The position numbers and the translations under genes were made by a program. The notes beneath the pieces were generated by a model. It was not told the DNA's origin. It searched no databases and was given only the letters and a program-made list of their open reading frames with translations. 34,143 nt of DNA from Vibrio harveyi NBRC 15634 = ATCC 14126 = KCTC 12724 (GTDB lineage Bacteria; Pseudomonadota; Gammaproteobacteria; Enterobacterales; Vibrionaceae), in contig NZ_BCUF01000053.1 in the NCBI RefSeq assembly GCF_001591145.1, forward strand, positions 1 to 34,143, written 5' to 3'. Below are positions 7,442 through 16,256 of this stretch, piece after piece; position 1 is the first letter of the stretch; the number at the start of each line of letters is the position of its first letter.

Positions 7442-9019
7442 ATGTTTAAGTATAAAAACACAGCAGTATTGGCAGCTCTCCCTATTTTACTGTTACAGGG
7501 TTGTGGCGGTGGTGGAGACGGCACGACAACTGCCAGCAGCGCGGCTTGGACAGCAGGCGATTTTTCTCAATCAGCAAGTAGCTATGCCAATCAATGTAAT
7601 AACGTAAGGACGGGGATTGATCCATACACAGGCAAAGCGTACCCGGACCAAGCTGGCTCAAGCATGTACGAAAAAATGTTCTTACGCGCTTTCAGCCACG
7701 AGACCTATCTATGGTATGACGAAATTCCAGATAATAATCCAAGCAACTATGCGTCTGTTTCCGATTACTTTAAGTCGCTAGTAACGCCAGCAAGAACCGC
7801 AACGGGTCAAAAGAAAGACCGTTTTCACTACATTCGTTCTTATGATGCTTTCATGAAATCTCAACAATCTGGTTTAGTGTCTGGGTTTGGCTTTAATTGG
7901 AAGTTTATTCAGGGGACAGAGCCACGAGATATTCGAATTGCCTACACCGAAGACAACTCTCCTGCCGCTCTTAAAGGTGTCGAGCGCGGCGACAAACTGA
8001 TTAAGATTGATCACGTCGACGTGGTTAATTCACCACTTCAAACCGACGTTGATTACATCAACAACACCCTATTCTCTCCAAATAACAATCAAGACTACAC
8101 CTTTACGTTTCTTGATAAGAACGGTGCTGTGAAAGTTGTCACCATCCAAGCGCAAGATGTAGCAACGTCTCCGGTTAAAAACGTTAAAGTATTCAACTAC
8201 GGAGATAAGACGGTTGGCTATATGCAGTTCAACGCATTCGAAGCAACAGCTCAACAACCATTAATAGATGCGTTTAATCGCCTGTCTTCGTCGAATGTCG
8301 ACGAAGTCGTGATGGATTTACGTTACAACGGCGGCGGTCTGATTTGGCAGTCAGCACAAGTCGGTTACATGCTATCGGGGGCAAATCAGAATCAAGTCTT
8401 TGGGCAATTGGTTTACAACGACAAAATCACAAAGTCAGGTCAAGGCGGTAAAGTTTACAATTTCGTCGATAAAGAAATTAACTGGGCGACAGGCAGATTA
8501 ACAAGCAAATCTTTGCCGACACTAAGCGCCAAACGTGTTTATGTCCTAACCACCGACAACACAGCGTCTTCCAGCGAGCTTCTGATCAACGCACTTCGTG
8601 GTATCGATGTCGACGTAATTCAAATCGGAACAACGACCACTGGTAAACCTTACGGGTTTTCGCCTGAAGCAAACTGTGGCAGCGTTTACTACACTATTCA
8701 GTTTAAATCGATCAACGCAAAAGGCTTTGGTGATTTTGCAGATGGCTTCATCCCTACGGCAAAAAATCTTGTATCGTCTAATATTGGTATAGATGACAAA
8801 GTGGAAGGCTGTGTTGTGGCAGATGACATGAATGCACCGTTAGGCGATATCTCTGAAGGTATGCTTTCTGCCGCTCTCAACTATATGGCGACAGGTAACT
8901 GCCCTGCTGCGCCTTCATTGGCTCCTGCTCCTAGAGCAATGCCAATGCTAGGTGGTACTCCACTTAATCAAGGGATTGATCCACTTCGACAAGAGGCTAT
9001 TCATGTCAACATTAACTAA
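7442..9019 (+). CDS. S41-family (C-terminal processing) serine peptidase, lipoprotein
   Basis: A 525-residue envelope protease. The start at 7442 is preferred over 7409 because AAGGGA precedes it and it gives a signal peptide with lipobox LLQGC, followed by a glycine run (GCGGGGDG). After an N-terminal helical region comes a PDZ-like segment around residues 145-230 (SGFGFNWKF, SPAALKGVERGDKLIKIDH). The S41 catalytic domain follows, with VMDLRYNGGG, the nucleophile block NTASSSELL (Ser near 376) and the lysine block TTTGKPYGF (Lys near 402), at nearly the Ser-Lys spacing of Tsp. Substrates are unknown. The stop overlaps the next lipoprotein gene by 17 bases, so the two are probably coupled and may work together. 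Confidence 0.88.
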   Translation: MFKYKNTAVLAALPILLLQGCGGGGDGTTTASSAAWTAGDFSQSASSYANQCNNVRTGIDPYTGKAYPDQAGSSMYEKMFLRAFSHETYLWYDEIPDNNPSNYASVSDYFKSLVTPARTATGQKKDRFHYIRSYDAFMKSQQSGLVSGFGFNWKFIQGTEPRDIRIAYTEDNSPAALKGVERGDKLIKIDHVDVVNSPLQTDVDYINNTLFSPNNNQDYTFTFLDKNGAVKVVTIQAQDVATSPVKNVKVFNYGDKTVGYMQFNAFEATAQQPLIDAFNRLSSSNVDEVVMDLRYNGGGLIWQSAQVGYMLSGANQNQVFGQLVYNDKITKSGQGGKVYNFVDKEINWATGRLTSKSLPTLSAKRVYVLTTDNTASSSELLINALRGIDVDVIQIGTTTTGKPYGFSPEANCGSVYYTIQFKSINAKGFGDFADGFIPTAKNLVSSNIGIDDKVEGCVVADDMNAPLGDISEGMLSAALNYMATGNCPAAPSLAPAPRAMPMLGGTPLNQGIDPLRQEAIHVNIN

Positions 9020-9410
9020 AACAATGACCTTGCTTACCGGAGCGGGTATGAGTGTGATGCTATTGGGTTGCTCATCATCAAGTAACAACGATGATATGGT
9101 GAATGCATTGAGCATCAAGACTTCTGGTGACACAGTATCGGAGATTCAGCGCGCAATAACTACGATTCAAGGCAATCAAGTTCCACCCAAGATCGCGTCA
9201 AATACGTTTGAAACCAACTCTCATCTTTTGATCGTATCTGGACAATTAATGGATGAGCAAGGTGTGTCATTGAACGGAGCTGAAACCGAGTTGCCTGATC
9301 AATATACGTTGCAACTACGAGGTGAAGATTGCGGAGTGTATTACGAGAAGAGCGATAAGTTTATTCCTCTGACCAACATACAGTGTCGACCAAATCCGAT
9401 TCAGGACTAA
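9003..9410 (+). CDS. Small lipoprotein coupled to the S41 protease
   Basis: A 135-residue protein I do not recognise. The start at 9003 has AAGAGG six bases upstream and gives a lipoprotein signal (MLLGCSSSSNND). The first 17 bases lie inside the S41 gene. The mature part is short and mixed, with VSEIQRAITTIQGNQVPPKI, then a beta-rich half ending with two cysteines (EDCGVYYEK and IQCRPN) that could form a disulphide. The coupling suggests a partner, inhibitor or substrate of the protease, but that is inference. A strong terminator follows. Confidence 0.8.
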   Translation: MSTLTKTMTLLTGAGMSVMLLGCSSSSNNDDMVNALSIKTSGDTVSEIQRAITTIQGNQVPPKIASNTFETNSHLLIVSGQLMDEQGVSLNGAETELPDQYTLQLRGEDCGVYYEKSDKFIPLTNIQCRPNPIQD

Positions 9411-9412
9411 GT

Positions 9413-9456
9413 AAAAAGCACGCTGTTACCTCATGTACGTACCAGCGTGCTTTTTT
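9413..9456 (+). terminator. Rho-independent terminator after the S41/lipoprotein pair
   Basis: AAAAAGCACGCTG pairs with CAGCGTGCTTTTTT around a 17-base loop. The stem is 13 bp with flanking A and T tracts. It lies immediately after the stop codon. Confidence 0.85.
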
Positions 9457-9501
9457 CGTTCTAAGCCTTCAAATACGTTGAAGCTCTTCCCACTGTTTCG
9501 C

Positions 9502-10017
9502 TTATAAGAAATGGAAAGTCACGTTACCCGTGATACTACTTACGGTGTCACTGTCACCATTGATATCAACACCAAAAGCTTGATAGCTCGCCCCAACAGA
9601 GATGTTATCTAACAAGAAGTACTCTGCGCCGACACCATACATGTAAGACACACCGTCGTCTTTGTCTAGGTTGCTTAAGTTGCCATTGTATTCAACGTTA
9701 AAGGCGTTGATACCGCCTTTCGCGTAAACGTGCAGAGGACCAAAGTCGATACTTGGTTTTGCCGCGAGATAGAAGGATGAGAGATCCACATCACCACGGC
9801 TACCCGCTAAATTTAAATCTACTTTGCCATGGTTGAAGTAGCCCACTTCGAGACCAATGAGCGGCAAGATGCCAGTACCCACATGTACGCCATAAGTCGT
9901 ATCGTTTTCGCTGGCGATATCAGACTGACCGATTTGACCACCAGCATAAATCCAAGAGTCAGCAAACGCGGAAGACGAGCATAGCGCCAAAGCCAATAAC
10001 GAGAGTTTTGTTTTCAT
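9502..10017 (-). CDS. Outer-membrane beta-barrel protein, paralogue A
   Basis: A 171-residue secreted protein with a signal peptide ending AFADS. It is predicted to be a small eight-strand outer-membrane barrel of the OmpA/OmpX-like type. It has alternating hydrophobic strands (SWIYAGGQIGQSD, YGVHVGTGILPLIGLEVGY, YMYGVGAEYFLLDNISVGAS) and ends in the aromatic barrel signal VTFHFL. It is closely similar to the next gene upstream, sharing SIDFGPLHVYAKGGI and the ADSWIY mature N-terminus. AGGAAAGG lies before the ATG. The function could be adhesion, permeability or stress protection; none is shown here. Confidence 0.85.
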   Translation of the reverse strand: MKTKLSLLALALCSSSAFADSWIYAGGQIGQSDIASENDTTYGVHVGTGILPLIGLEVGYFNHGKVDLNLAGSRGDVDLSSFYLAAKPSIDFGPLHVYAKGGINAFNVEYNGNLSNLDKDDGVSYMYGVGAEYFLLDNISVGASYQAFGVDINGDSDTVSSITGNVTFHFL

Positions 10018-10051
10018 AGTTATACCTTTCCTGTTCGATTCCAGAACGGAA

Positions 10052-10063
10052 CATCACGTGATG
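10052..10063. promoter_or_regulatory. Perfect 12-bp palindrome upstream of barrel A
   Basis: CATCACGTGATG, 35 bases before the start of barrel A. A dimeric regulator site is possible, but I cannot assign a protein, and a palindrome this short can occur by chance. Confidence 0.3.
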
Positions 10064-10158
10064 CATAGTTAGGTAATTACTATATGCGAAAGATTGATGG
10101 TTTTAAGGTCAAGAAACGAATAATTTTTGTTCAATGTCTATTTGTGTGATTTACAGAC

Positions 10159-10187
10159 AAAAAAACACCGGCATATTGCCGGTGTTT
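10159..10187 (-). terminator. Terminator of barrel B
   Basis: On the minus strand, AAACACCGGC, loop AATAT, GCCGGTGTTTTTTT. It follows the stop of barrel B by about 25 bases and separates the two paralogous genes into two transcription units. Confidence 0.88.
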
Positions 10188-10212
10188 ATCAAACCTTCGA
10201 AAGACTCGTCGA

Positions 10213-10692
10213 TTATAGGAAGTGCAGTGTCGCGTTTAGAGAGAACGTACCGATGTCGTCTTTGCCCGCTGTGTAGTTCATGTAGCTTGCGCCAACAGAC
10301 ATAGGACCGAAAATGAAGTATTCCGCACCTACACCGTACATTAGATCTAGATCATCGTCGTCTTTGCCGCCAGATACTTTCTTATCCCACTGGTGAATAC
10401 CGCCTTTCGCATAAACGTGCAGAGGACCGAAGTCGATGCTTGGTTTAAGCGCTGCATAGTATGAAGTCAGCTTAGTTTCTTGACCTGCAATCTTGAATTC
10501 ACCGTGCTGAGTAATACCCGCTTCGATACCGATAATTGGCAGGATACCTGTACCTACGTGCACAGAGTAAGACGTGTCTGTTTCACCTTTGAAGTCAGAC
10601 TGACCTACAGAAGCACCACCATAAATCCATGAATCTGCCATTGCTGCAGAAGAAGCACTTAGTAGTGCTACTGCCAATAGAGTTTTCTTCAT
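10213..10692 (-). CDS. Outer-membrane beta-barrel protein, paralogue B
   Basis: A 159-residue secreted barrel with a signal peptide ending AAMADS and C-terminus ATLHFL. The start at 10692 is chosen because AAGG is six bases upstream; the ATG one codon earlier is also possible. Blocks shared with paralogue A include DSWIYGGASVGQSDF, SVHVGTGILPIIGIEAG, SIDFGPLHVYAKGGIHQW and LMYGVGAEYF. The loops differ (KVSGGKDDDDLD here), as expected for surface-exposed loops. Tandem duplication followed by loop divergence is the simplest explanation. The exact function is unknown. Confidence 0.85.
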   Translation of the reverse strand: MKKTLLAVALLSASSAAMADSWIYGGASVGQSDFKGETDTSYSVHVGTGILPIIGIEAGITQHGEFKIAGQETKLTSYYAALKPSIDFGPLHVYAKGGIHQWDKKVSGGKDDDDLDLMYGVGAEYFIFGPMSVGASYMNYTAGKDDIGTFSLNATLHFL

Positions 10693-10758
10693 CATCAACC
10701 TTTACTCTTTATTATTACCCACTTCTGCGTCACGCAGAGGTTGGTACTGCAAACATAA

Positions 10759-10780
10759 GGGAGGCGAACCATTGCCTCCC
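10759..10780. other. Stem-loop upstream of barrel B
   Basis: GGGAGGC, loop GAACCATT, GCCTCCC: a perfect 7-bp GC-rich stem lying 67 bases before barrel B and 126 bases after the hrpA stop. There is no T tract on either side, so it is not a standard terminator. It could be part of the 5' leader of barrel B. Confidence 0.4.
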
Positions 10781-10905
10781 TCATGACTTAAAAACACTTG
10801 TGGGAAAATATCTGCAATTACTGTACCAATCGCGTCTGTCACTGGACAACCCATTGATTAGTCAGTAAACCCCACAAGAAAAACTGCCGCTATTGTACTG
10901 ATCGA

Positions 10906-13900
10906 TCAGCAAGCATCAATCGCATTTTTGACTCGTTTATCAGAAACCGGATACGGCGTGCCCAATTGTTGAGCAAAGAAGCTCACTCGAAGCTCTTCGA
11001 TCATCCAACGGATCTCTTTCACGTTCTCTGGAATCACCATACCTTTCGGAATTTTGTTGAGCAGCTCTTTGTAGTCGCTCGTAACGGATTCCACTTTCAG
11101 CATGTGCAAACGGTCTTTGTTTGGATCGATCGGCAGCTTCTCCATACGACGCTCAATCGCACGCATGTAACGCAGAATATCTGGCAGGCGTTTCCAGCCA
11201 CACTCTGTCGCGAAGCCTTTGAAGATCAATCCTTCGATTTGCGCTTTGATGTCCGATAGCGCGAACGCCATGGTGAAATCGATCTTGCCTTTCAACTTCT
11301 TATTGATGTTGAAAGCCGTCGTCAGGATAGTTTCCACTTGCTGTGCAATGTCCACCACCGTGTCACCCAGCTCAGCACGAACGTGTTCTTTCAGTGCGTC
11401 AAACTTCTCTGGCTCCCAAACCAAACCGCCCTGCTCTTCGATAAGCTTATCGACACCACATGCGATACAGTCATCAATCAGATCCAATACTTTACCGTAA
11501 GGGTTAAAGTACAGACCCAGCTTCGACTTATTCGGTAAGTTAGAGTGCAGGTATTTAATTGGCGACGGCACGTTCAACAAGATCAGGCGACGCTGACCCG
11601 CTTGCATTGCCGTGACCTGCTCGTATTCGGTCTCGTACAGTTTGATTTCAACACTGTCTTTGGCATCCACAATCGCTGGGTATGCTTTAACGTCGTAGCC
11701 ACCGCGTTTTTGTTGGTATACCTTAGGCAGTTCGCCAAAGCTCCACGTATGCAGACCTTCTTGCTCGATGTCGTCATCCGCTACTTTTGAAAGGGTTTCT
11801 TGAACTTTGTCTTTCAAACTCTCTTTCAATTCGTGAAGGTCTTTATTTTCCTTCAACTTGCGATTTCTATGGTCAACCGCGCGGAAAGTCACCTTCAAGT
11901 GCTCCGGAATTTGATCCATATTCCAATCTTCGCGCAGAACTTCCACACCCGTCATTCGACGCAACTCTTTCTCTAATGAGTCAAGCAGTGGCGCTTCCAT
12001 TGGTGTTGCACGCGCTAAGAAAGCATCGGCGTAGTTTGGCGCAGGAACAAAGTTCTTACGCACTGTCTTCGGCAGCGATTTAATCAAGCTCACTACAAGC
12101 TCATGGCGCAGACCTGGGATCTGCCAGTCAAAACCTGCAGGCTCGACTTGGTTCAAGATCGGTAGCGGCAAGTGTACCGTCACACCGTCACTATCATCGC
12201 CCGGCTCAAACTGGTAGCTTAGCTTAAGTTTCAGGTTGTTTTGATGCCAGAAGTTCGGGTAATCCAAGTCGGTAACGTGGCTTGCATCGCCCTTGAACAG
12301 CATCTCTTTCTCGAAGTTCAGCAGCTCTTTGTTGTCTTTCGATGCTTTCTTCCACCACGTATCGAAGTGTTTGCCAGAGACCACTTCAGTGCCAACGCGT
12401 TGGTCGTAGAAATCAAACAGTTCATCGTCATCCACCAAGATGTCACGACGACGAGATTTGTGTTCAAGTTCTTCCACTTCTTGAAGAAGCTTACGGTTTT
12501 GCTTGAAGAACGCGTGTTTGGTTTCCCACTCACCTTCCACCAGCGCACTACGAATGAATAGCTCACGACTGACGGTTGGATCGATACTGCCGTAGTTCAC
12601 CAAACGCTTCGGCACAATTGGCACACCGTAAAGCATCACTTTCTCGTGTGCCATGACTGCTGCACGTTTCTTCGACCAATGCGGCTCGCTGTAGCTGCGC
12701 TTAATCAGGTGCTTCGCTAACGGTTCAATCCACTCAGGCTGAATCTTAGCGATGATACGACCCCAAAGTTTTGAGGTTTCCACCAACTCAGCAGACATGA
12801 TCCACTTAGGTTGTTTCTTGAATAGACCCGATGCAGGGAAGATATGGAAACGAGCATTACGCGCGCCTTGGTATTCATTCTTCTCTTGGTCTTTCATACC
12901 GATGTGTGACAACAAACCGACTAGGATTGAGCTGTGCACGCCATGGTAAGACGCAGGCTCATCGTTCAGTTTGAATTCCATTTCACGCATCGACTGGTGA
13001 ATTTGGAAGTACACATCTTGCCACTCACGCACGCGCAAGTAGTTCAAGTAATCTTGTTTGCATTGCTTGCGGAACTGGTTGCCCGTCAGCGCTTTTTGCT
13101 GCTTCTGGATGTAATCCCACAGGTTCACAAACGTCAGAAAATCTGACTCTTCATGGAAGAAACGTTTGTGCTTGTCATCAGATGATTGCTGTTTGTCACT
13201 TGGACGCTCACGCGGGTCTTGAATCGACAATGCCGCTGCGATGATCATCACTTCTTTCAATGCGCCTTGCTTTGGTGATTCCAATACCATACGTGCTAGA
13301 CGTGGGTCGATTGGAAGGCGTGCAAGTTGACGACCAATGCTAGTTAGGCGCTTCTTCGATTCTTTCGCATCAGAATTGATTGCACCTAGCTCTTCTAGAA
13401 GGCGAACACCGTCTTGAATGTTGCGTTTATCAGGAGCTTCCACAAATGGGAAGGCTTGAATGTCACCCAAACCAAGTGCCGTCATCTGCAAGATCACCGA
13501 CGCTAGGTTGGTACGCAGGATCTCAGGATCGGTAAACTCCGGACGTGACTCAAAATCTTCCTCTGAGTACAGACGGATACAGATACCCTCTTCCACACGA
13601 CCACAACGACCTTTACGCTGGTTCGCACTCGCCTGAGAAACTGGCTCGATTGGAAGACGCTGAACCTTAGTGCGGTAACTGTATCGACTGATACGCGCCG
13701 TACCCGGATCGATAACGTATTTGATGCCCGGAACCGTCAACGAGGTTTCTGCTACGTTGGTTGCCAGTACAATGCGACGACCTGCATGAGGTTGGAAAAT
13801 CTTGTTCTGCTCACCCGCCGACAAACGCGCGTAAAGCGGCACAATTTCCGTGCTCTTCAGGTTACGTTTAGACAGTGCATCAGCGGTATCACGGATTTCA

Positions 13901-14922
13901 CGCTCACCGTTCATGAAGATCAGGATGTCACCTAAGCCTTCATCGCACAGTTCGTCTACCGCTTCGAAGATACCTTCAAGTTGGTCACGATCATTATCGT
14001 CATCACCACTTAGTGGGCGGTAACGCGTTTCTACTGGGTAAGTACGACCTGACACCTCAATGATTGGTGCATTGTTGAAGTGTTTTGAAAAACGCTCAGG
14101 GTCGATGGTTGCCGACGTGATGATCACTTTCAAATCAGGACGACGTGGCAGCAACTCTTTCAAGTAACCCAAGATGAAATCGATGTTAAGGCTGCGCTCG
14201 TGCGCTTCATCGATAATGATGGTGTCGTATTGATTCAAGAAACGGTCATGCTGAATTTCAGCCAGCAAGATACCGTCCGTCATCAATTTGATTTGGGTGT
14301 TTTCAGAGATCTGATCGTTAAATCGAACCTTATAACCAACAAACTCACCAAGCTTGGTTTCCATCTCTTCGGCAATACGGTTCGCAACCGAACGCGCCGC
14401 AAGACGACGAGGCTGAGTATGACCAATCAGACCAAACTTACCACGACCAAGCTCCGCACAGATTTTTGGTAGCTGAGTGGTTTTACCTGAACCGGTCTCA
14501 CCTGCAACGATAACCACTTGGTTTTCTTCGATCGCTTTCGCAATGTCGTCGCGTTTTTGGCTGACAGGCAGGATTTCAGGGTATTCAATCGTTGGTTTGT
14601 AGCTACTACGTTGCTCCACAACCATCATGGATTTGGCAATGTCTAATGCGATTTCATCAAACACAGCGTTACGTGCTGCGTCTTTTTTGATTTTGTTTGC
14701 ACCAGAGATTCGTTTACTCAAGCGGAAACGGTCACGCATCATGCACTGGTTAAGTGCCTTGCGTAGTGACGCCGCGTTATTTACTTGAGCCTGAGGCGCA
14801 GCATTCTGAGAAGCTTGTGCTTGAGATGCATTAGCCTGCTTCGCTTTGGCAGTTTGCGCACCATTTGACGGTGTCGCTTGCTCTTCAGCGGGATTCTTTT
14901 TTGGGGGCTGTGACGAAGTCAA
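10906..14922 (-). CDS. hrpA: ATP-dependent RNA helicase HrpA (DEAH box)
   Basis: A cytoplasmic DEAH-box helicase; in E. coli HrpA acts on mRNA and on stalled or collided ribosomes. It is about 1338 residues long (E. coli about 1300). Walker A GETGSGKTT lies near residues 141-149, DEAH at 235-238, then ITSATIDPERF, the motif V block LATNVAETSLTVPGIKYV and motif VI NQRKGRCGR. The long C-terminal part contains RHELVVSLIKSLPK, typical of the HrpA C-terminal domain. The TTG at 14922 has AGG seven bases upstream. An ATG at 14943 adds seven residues but lacks a ribosome site, and 15015 is too long. The N-terminus is a low-complexity Gln/Ala/Asn tail. The gene is divergent from azoR. Confidence 0.95.
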   Translation of the reverse strand: MTSSQPPKKNPAEEQATPSNGAQTAKAKQANASQAQASQNAAPQAQVNNAASLRKALNQCMMRDRFRLSKRISGANKIKKDAARNAVFDEIALDIAKSMMVVEQRSSYKPTIEYPEILPVSQKRDDIAKAIEENQVVIVAGETGSGKTTQLPKICAELGRGKFGLIGHTQPRRLAARSVANRIAEEMETKLGEFVGYKVRFNDQISENTQIKLMTDGILLAEIQHDRFLNQYDTIIIDEAHERSLNIDFILGYLKELLPRRPDLKVIITSATIDPERFSKHFNNAPIIEVSGRTYPVETRYRPLSGDDDNDRDQLEGIFEAVDELCDEGLGDILIFMNGEREIRDTADALSKRNLKSTEIVPLYARLSAGEQNKIFQPHAGRRIVLATNVAETSLTVPGIKYVIDPGTARISRYSYRTKVQRLPIEPVSQASANQRKGRCGRVEEGICIRLYSEEDFESRPEFTDPEILRTNLASVILQMTALGLGDIQAFPFVEAPDKRNIQDGVRLLEELGAINSDAKESKKRLTSIGRQLARLPIDPRLARMVLESPKQGALKEVMIIAAALSIQDPRERPSDKQQSSDDKHKRFFHEESDFLTFVNLWDYIQKQQKALTGNQFRKQCKQDYLNYLRVREWQDVYFQIHQSMREMEFKLNDEPASYHGVHSSILVGLLSHIGMKDQEKNEYQGARNARFHIFPASGLFKKQPKWIMSAELVETSKLWGRIIAKIQPEWIEPLAKHLIKRSYSEPHWSKKRAAVMAHEKVMLYGVPIVPKRLVNYGSIDPTVSRELFIRSALVEGEWETKHAFFKQNRKLLQEVEELEHKSRRRDILVDDDELFDFYDQRVGTEVVSGKHFDTWWKKASKDNKELLNFEKEMLFKGDASHVTDLDYPNFWHQNNLKLKLSYQFEPGDDSDGVTVHLPLPILNQVEPAGFDWQIPGLRHELVVSLIKSLPKTVRKNFVPAPNYADAFLARATPMEAPLLDSLEKELRRMTGVEVLREDWNMDQIPEHLKVTFRAVDHRNRKLKENKDLHELKESLKDKVQETLSKVADDDIEQEGLHTWSFGELPKVYQQKRGGYDVKAYPAIVDAKDSVEIKLYETEYEQVTAMQAGQRRLILLNVPSPIKYLHSNLPNKSKLGLYFNPYGKVLDLIDDCIACGVDKLIEEQGGLVWEPEKFDALKEHVRAELGDTVVDIAQQVETILTTAFNINKKLKGKIDFTMAFALSDIKAQIEGLIFKGFATECGWKRLPDILRYMRAIERRMEKLPIDPNKDRLHMLKVESVTSDYKELLNKIPKGMVIPENVKEIRWMIEELRVSFFAQQLGTPYPVSDKRVKNAIDAC

Positions 14923-15073
14923 AGCGTTTCCTATTCTTTTCATTACATAAAACTGCGCGGATTGTAGCACATAAGGGCTAGAACAAGATAACGGAAAGCG
15001 GCATCCAACAATCATTCAATTTTTTCGAACAACTTAAGCGAATCCATCGGGTTTTGAGTCGCTGAGCATTGCC

Positions 15074-15079
15074 TATAAT
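15074..15079 (+). promoter_or_regulatory. Promoter -10 element of azoR
   Basis: A perfect TATAAT 40 bases before the azoR start. The nearest -35-like hexamer, TTGAGT at 15054-15059, is at a short spacing of 14 bases, so the -35 is uncertain. Confidence 0.55.
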
Positions 15080-15118
15080 GCATCACATAGCCGAAAGCAC
15101 TTATTAAAGGAAATCCAT

Positions 15119-15703
15119 ATGTCTCGTGTACTAGCTCTTAAATCAAGCATCCTTGGCGATTACTCTCAATCAAACAAACTGGTTGAAGACTTCATCAAAA
15201 ATGTAGACCAAGATAAGCTAACTGTTCGTGACTTAGCTGCAAATCCACTGCCAGTTTTAGACTTTTCCGTTGCAACAGCACTACGTGCAACAGAAGATCT
15301 TTCACAAGAGCAACAAGCGGTGGTTGACCTATCTGATACCTTAATTGAAGAAATCAAAGCAGCAGATACTTTGGTTATCGCAGCACCAATGTACAACTTT
15401 ACGATTCCAACTCAGCTTAAAAACTGGATTGATTTGATTGCTCGTGCAGGCGTGACATTCAAATACACAGAAAATGGCGTTCAAGGTTTGATTGAAGGTA
15501 AGAAAGCAATCGTAGTCACCACCCGTGGCGGTCTTCATAAAGACTCACCAACCGACAGCATGACACCGTACCTACGCACAGTATTGGGCTTTGTTGGTAT
15601 CACGGATGTGGAGTTTGTTTACGCAGAAGCGCTAAACATGGGCGAAGACGCAGCAGCAAAAGGCATTTCAGACGCGCAAAGCCAATTGGCAACCTTGGCG
15701 TAA
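15119..15703 (+). CDS. azoR: FMN-dependent NADH-azoreductase / quinone reductase
   Basis: A flavodoxin-fold oxidoreductase of 194 residues (E. coli AzoR 201). It reduces quinones and azo compounds by two-electron transfer from NADH and is thought to protect against thiol-specific and quinone stress. Visible family blocks are LKSSILGDYSQSN (FMN phosphate binding, residues 7-19), TVRDLAANPLPVLD, the flavin-contact block APMYNFTIPTQLKNWIDLIA (residues 89-108) and the TTRGG loop. AAAGGAAA lies before the ATG. The terminator downstream is shared with the napF-like gene. Confidence 0.95.
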   Translation: MSRVLALKSSILGDYSQSNKLVEDFIKNVDQDKLTVRDLAANPLPVLDFSVATALRATEDLSQEQQAVVDLSDTLIEEIKAADTLVIAAPMYNFTIPTQLKNWIDLIARAGVTFKYTENGVQGLIEGKKAIVVTTRGGLHKDSPTDSMTPYLRTVLGFVGITDVEFVYAEALNMGEDAAAKGISDAQSQLATLA

Positions 15704-15727
15704 GATTGAATAGAATTGAATACAAAC

Positions 15728-15760
15728 AAAAAGGGATTGGTTCGCGCCAATCCCTTTTTT
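15728..15760. terminator. Bidirectional terminator between azoR and the dms operon
   Basis: AAAAAGGGATTGG, loop TTCGCGC, CCAATCCCTTTTTT. A 13-bp stem with A and T tracts on opposite sides ends both converging transcription units. Confidence 0.93.
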
Positions 15761-16256
15761 ATCGTTTTAAGTCAAAGCTAATGATGCTGTTGTAGCAACT
15801 TTGCGCGCATTGTCCGCAACCTTTGCATTTGGCAGCGTCAATTTTAGGTTTGGCGTCGTCTTGCCATTGCAAAGCATCATATTGGCAACTGTCGTCGCAA
15901 CTACCGCAATAACCGTATAAGTTTTCGCAGCTGTTCGAGATAGTTGCTATCAAGCCTGTAGACTCTGTTTGGTTAGAAAGCGCCAATGTAGGGCACGCTG
16001 ACTTACACGCGCCGCATAAATCACATGCCGAGTAGCTGATGTCTAACGCGGCTACGCCATCAACCATTTCTATGATTTGGCTAGGACATGCAGAAGCACA
16101 CTTTCCGCATCCATCACAAAGCCGAGTGAACATCGACTCTTCCACCGCATACGGCGGTCTCGCTTTTACACGAGGCTCTTGAGCTTGTTCCACTGGTGCG
16201 CGACGAAACGAAAACAGACGTCGCTTACTTAGATCAACCGATTCAGACTGGCGCAT
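15759..16256 (-). CDS. NapF-like ferredoxin-type protein, last gene of the dms operon
   Basis: A 165-residue cytoplasmic iron-sulphur protein resembling NapF (about 164 residues). Four cysteine clusters are visible: CDGCGKCASACP, CDLCGACKSACP, a shorter YCGSCDDSC preceded by another Cys, and CKGCGQCAQSC. The start at 16256 is preferred because it leaves the basic NapF-type N-terminus DLSKRRLFSFRR. It overlaps the dmsD stop by 14 bases, which suggests translational coupling. NapF is known to interact with the NapA catalytic subunit before export. Here the gene partners a DMSO-reductase-type enzyme, so a role in DmsA maturation is the natural inference. Confidence 0.85.
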   Translation of the reverse strand: MRQSESVDLSKRRLFSFRRAPVEQAQEPRVKARPPYAVEESMFTRLCDGCGKCASACPSQIIEMVDGVAALDISYSACDLCGACKSACPTLALSNQTESTGLIATISNSCENLYGYCGSCDDSCQYDALQWQDDAKPKIDAAKCKGCGQCAQSCYNSIISFDLKR

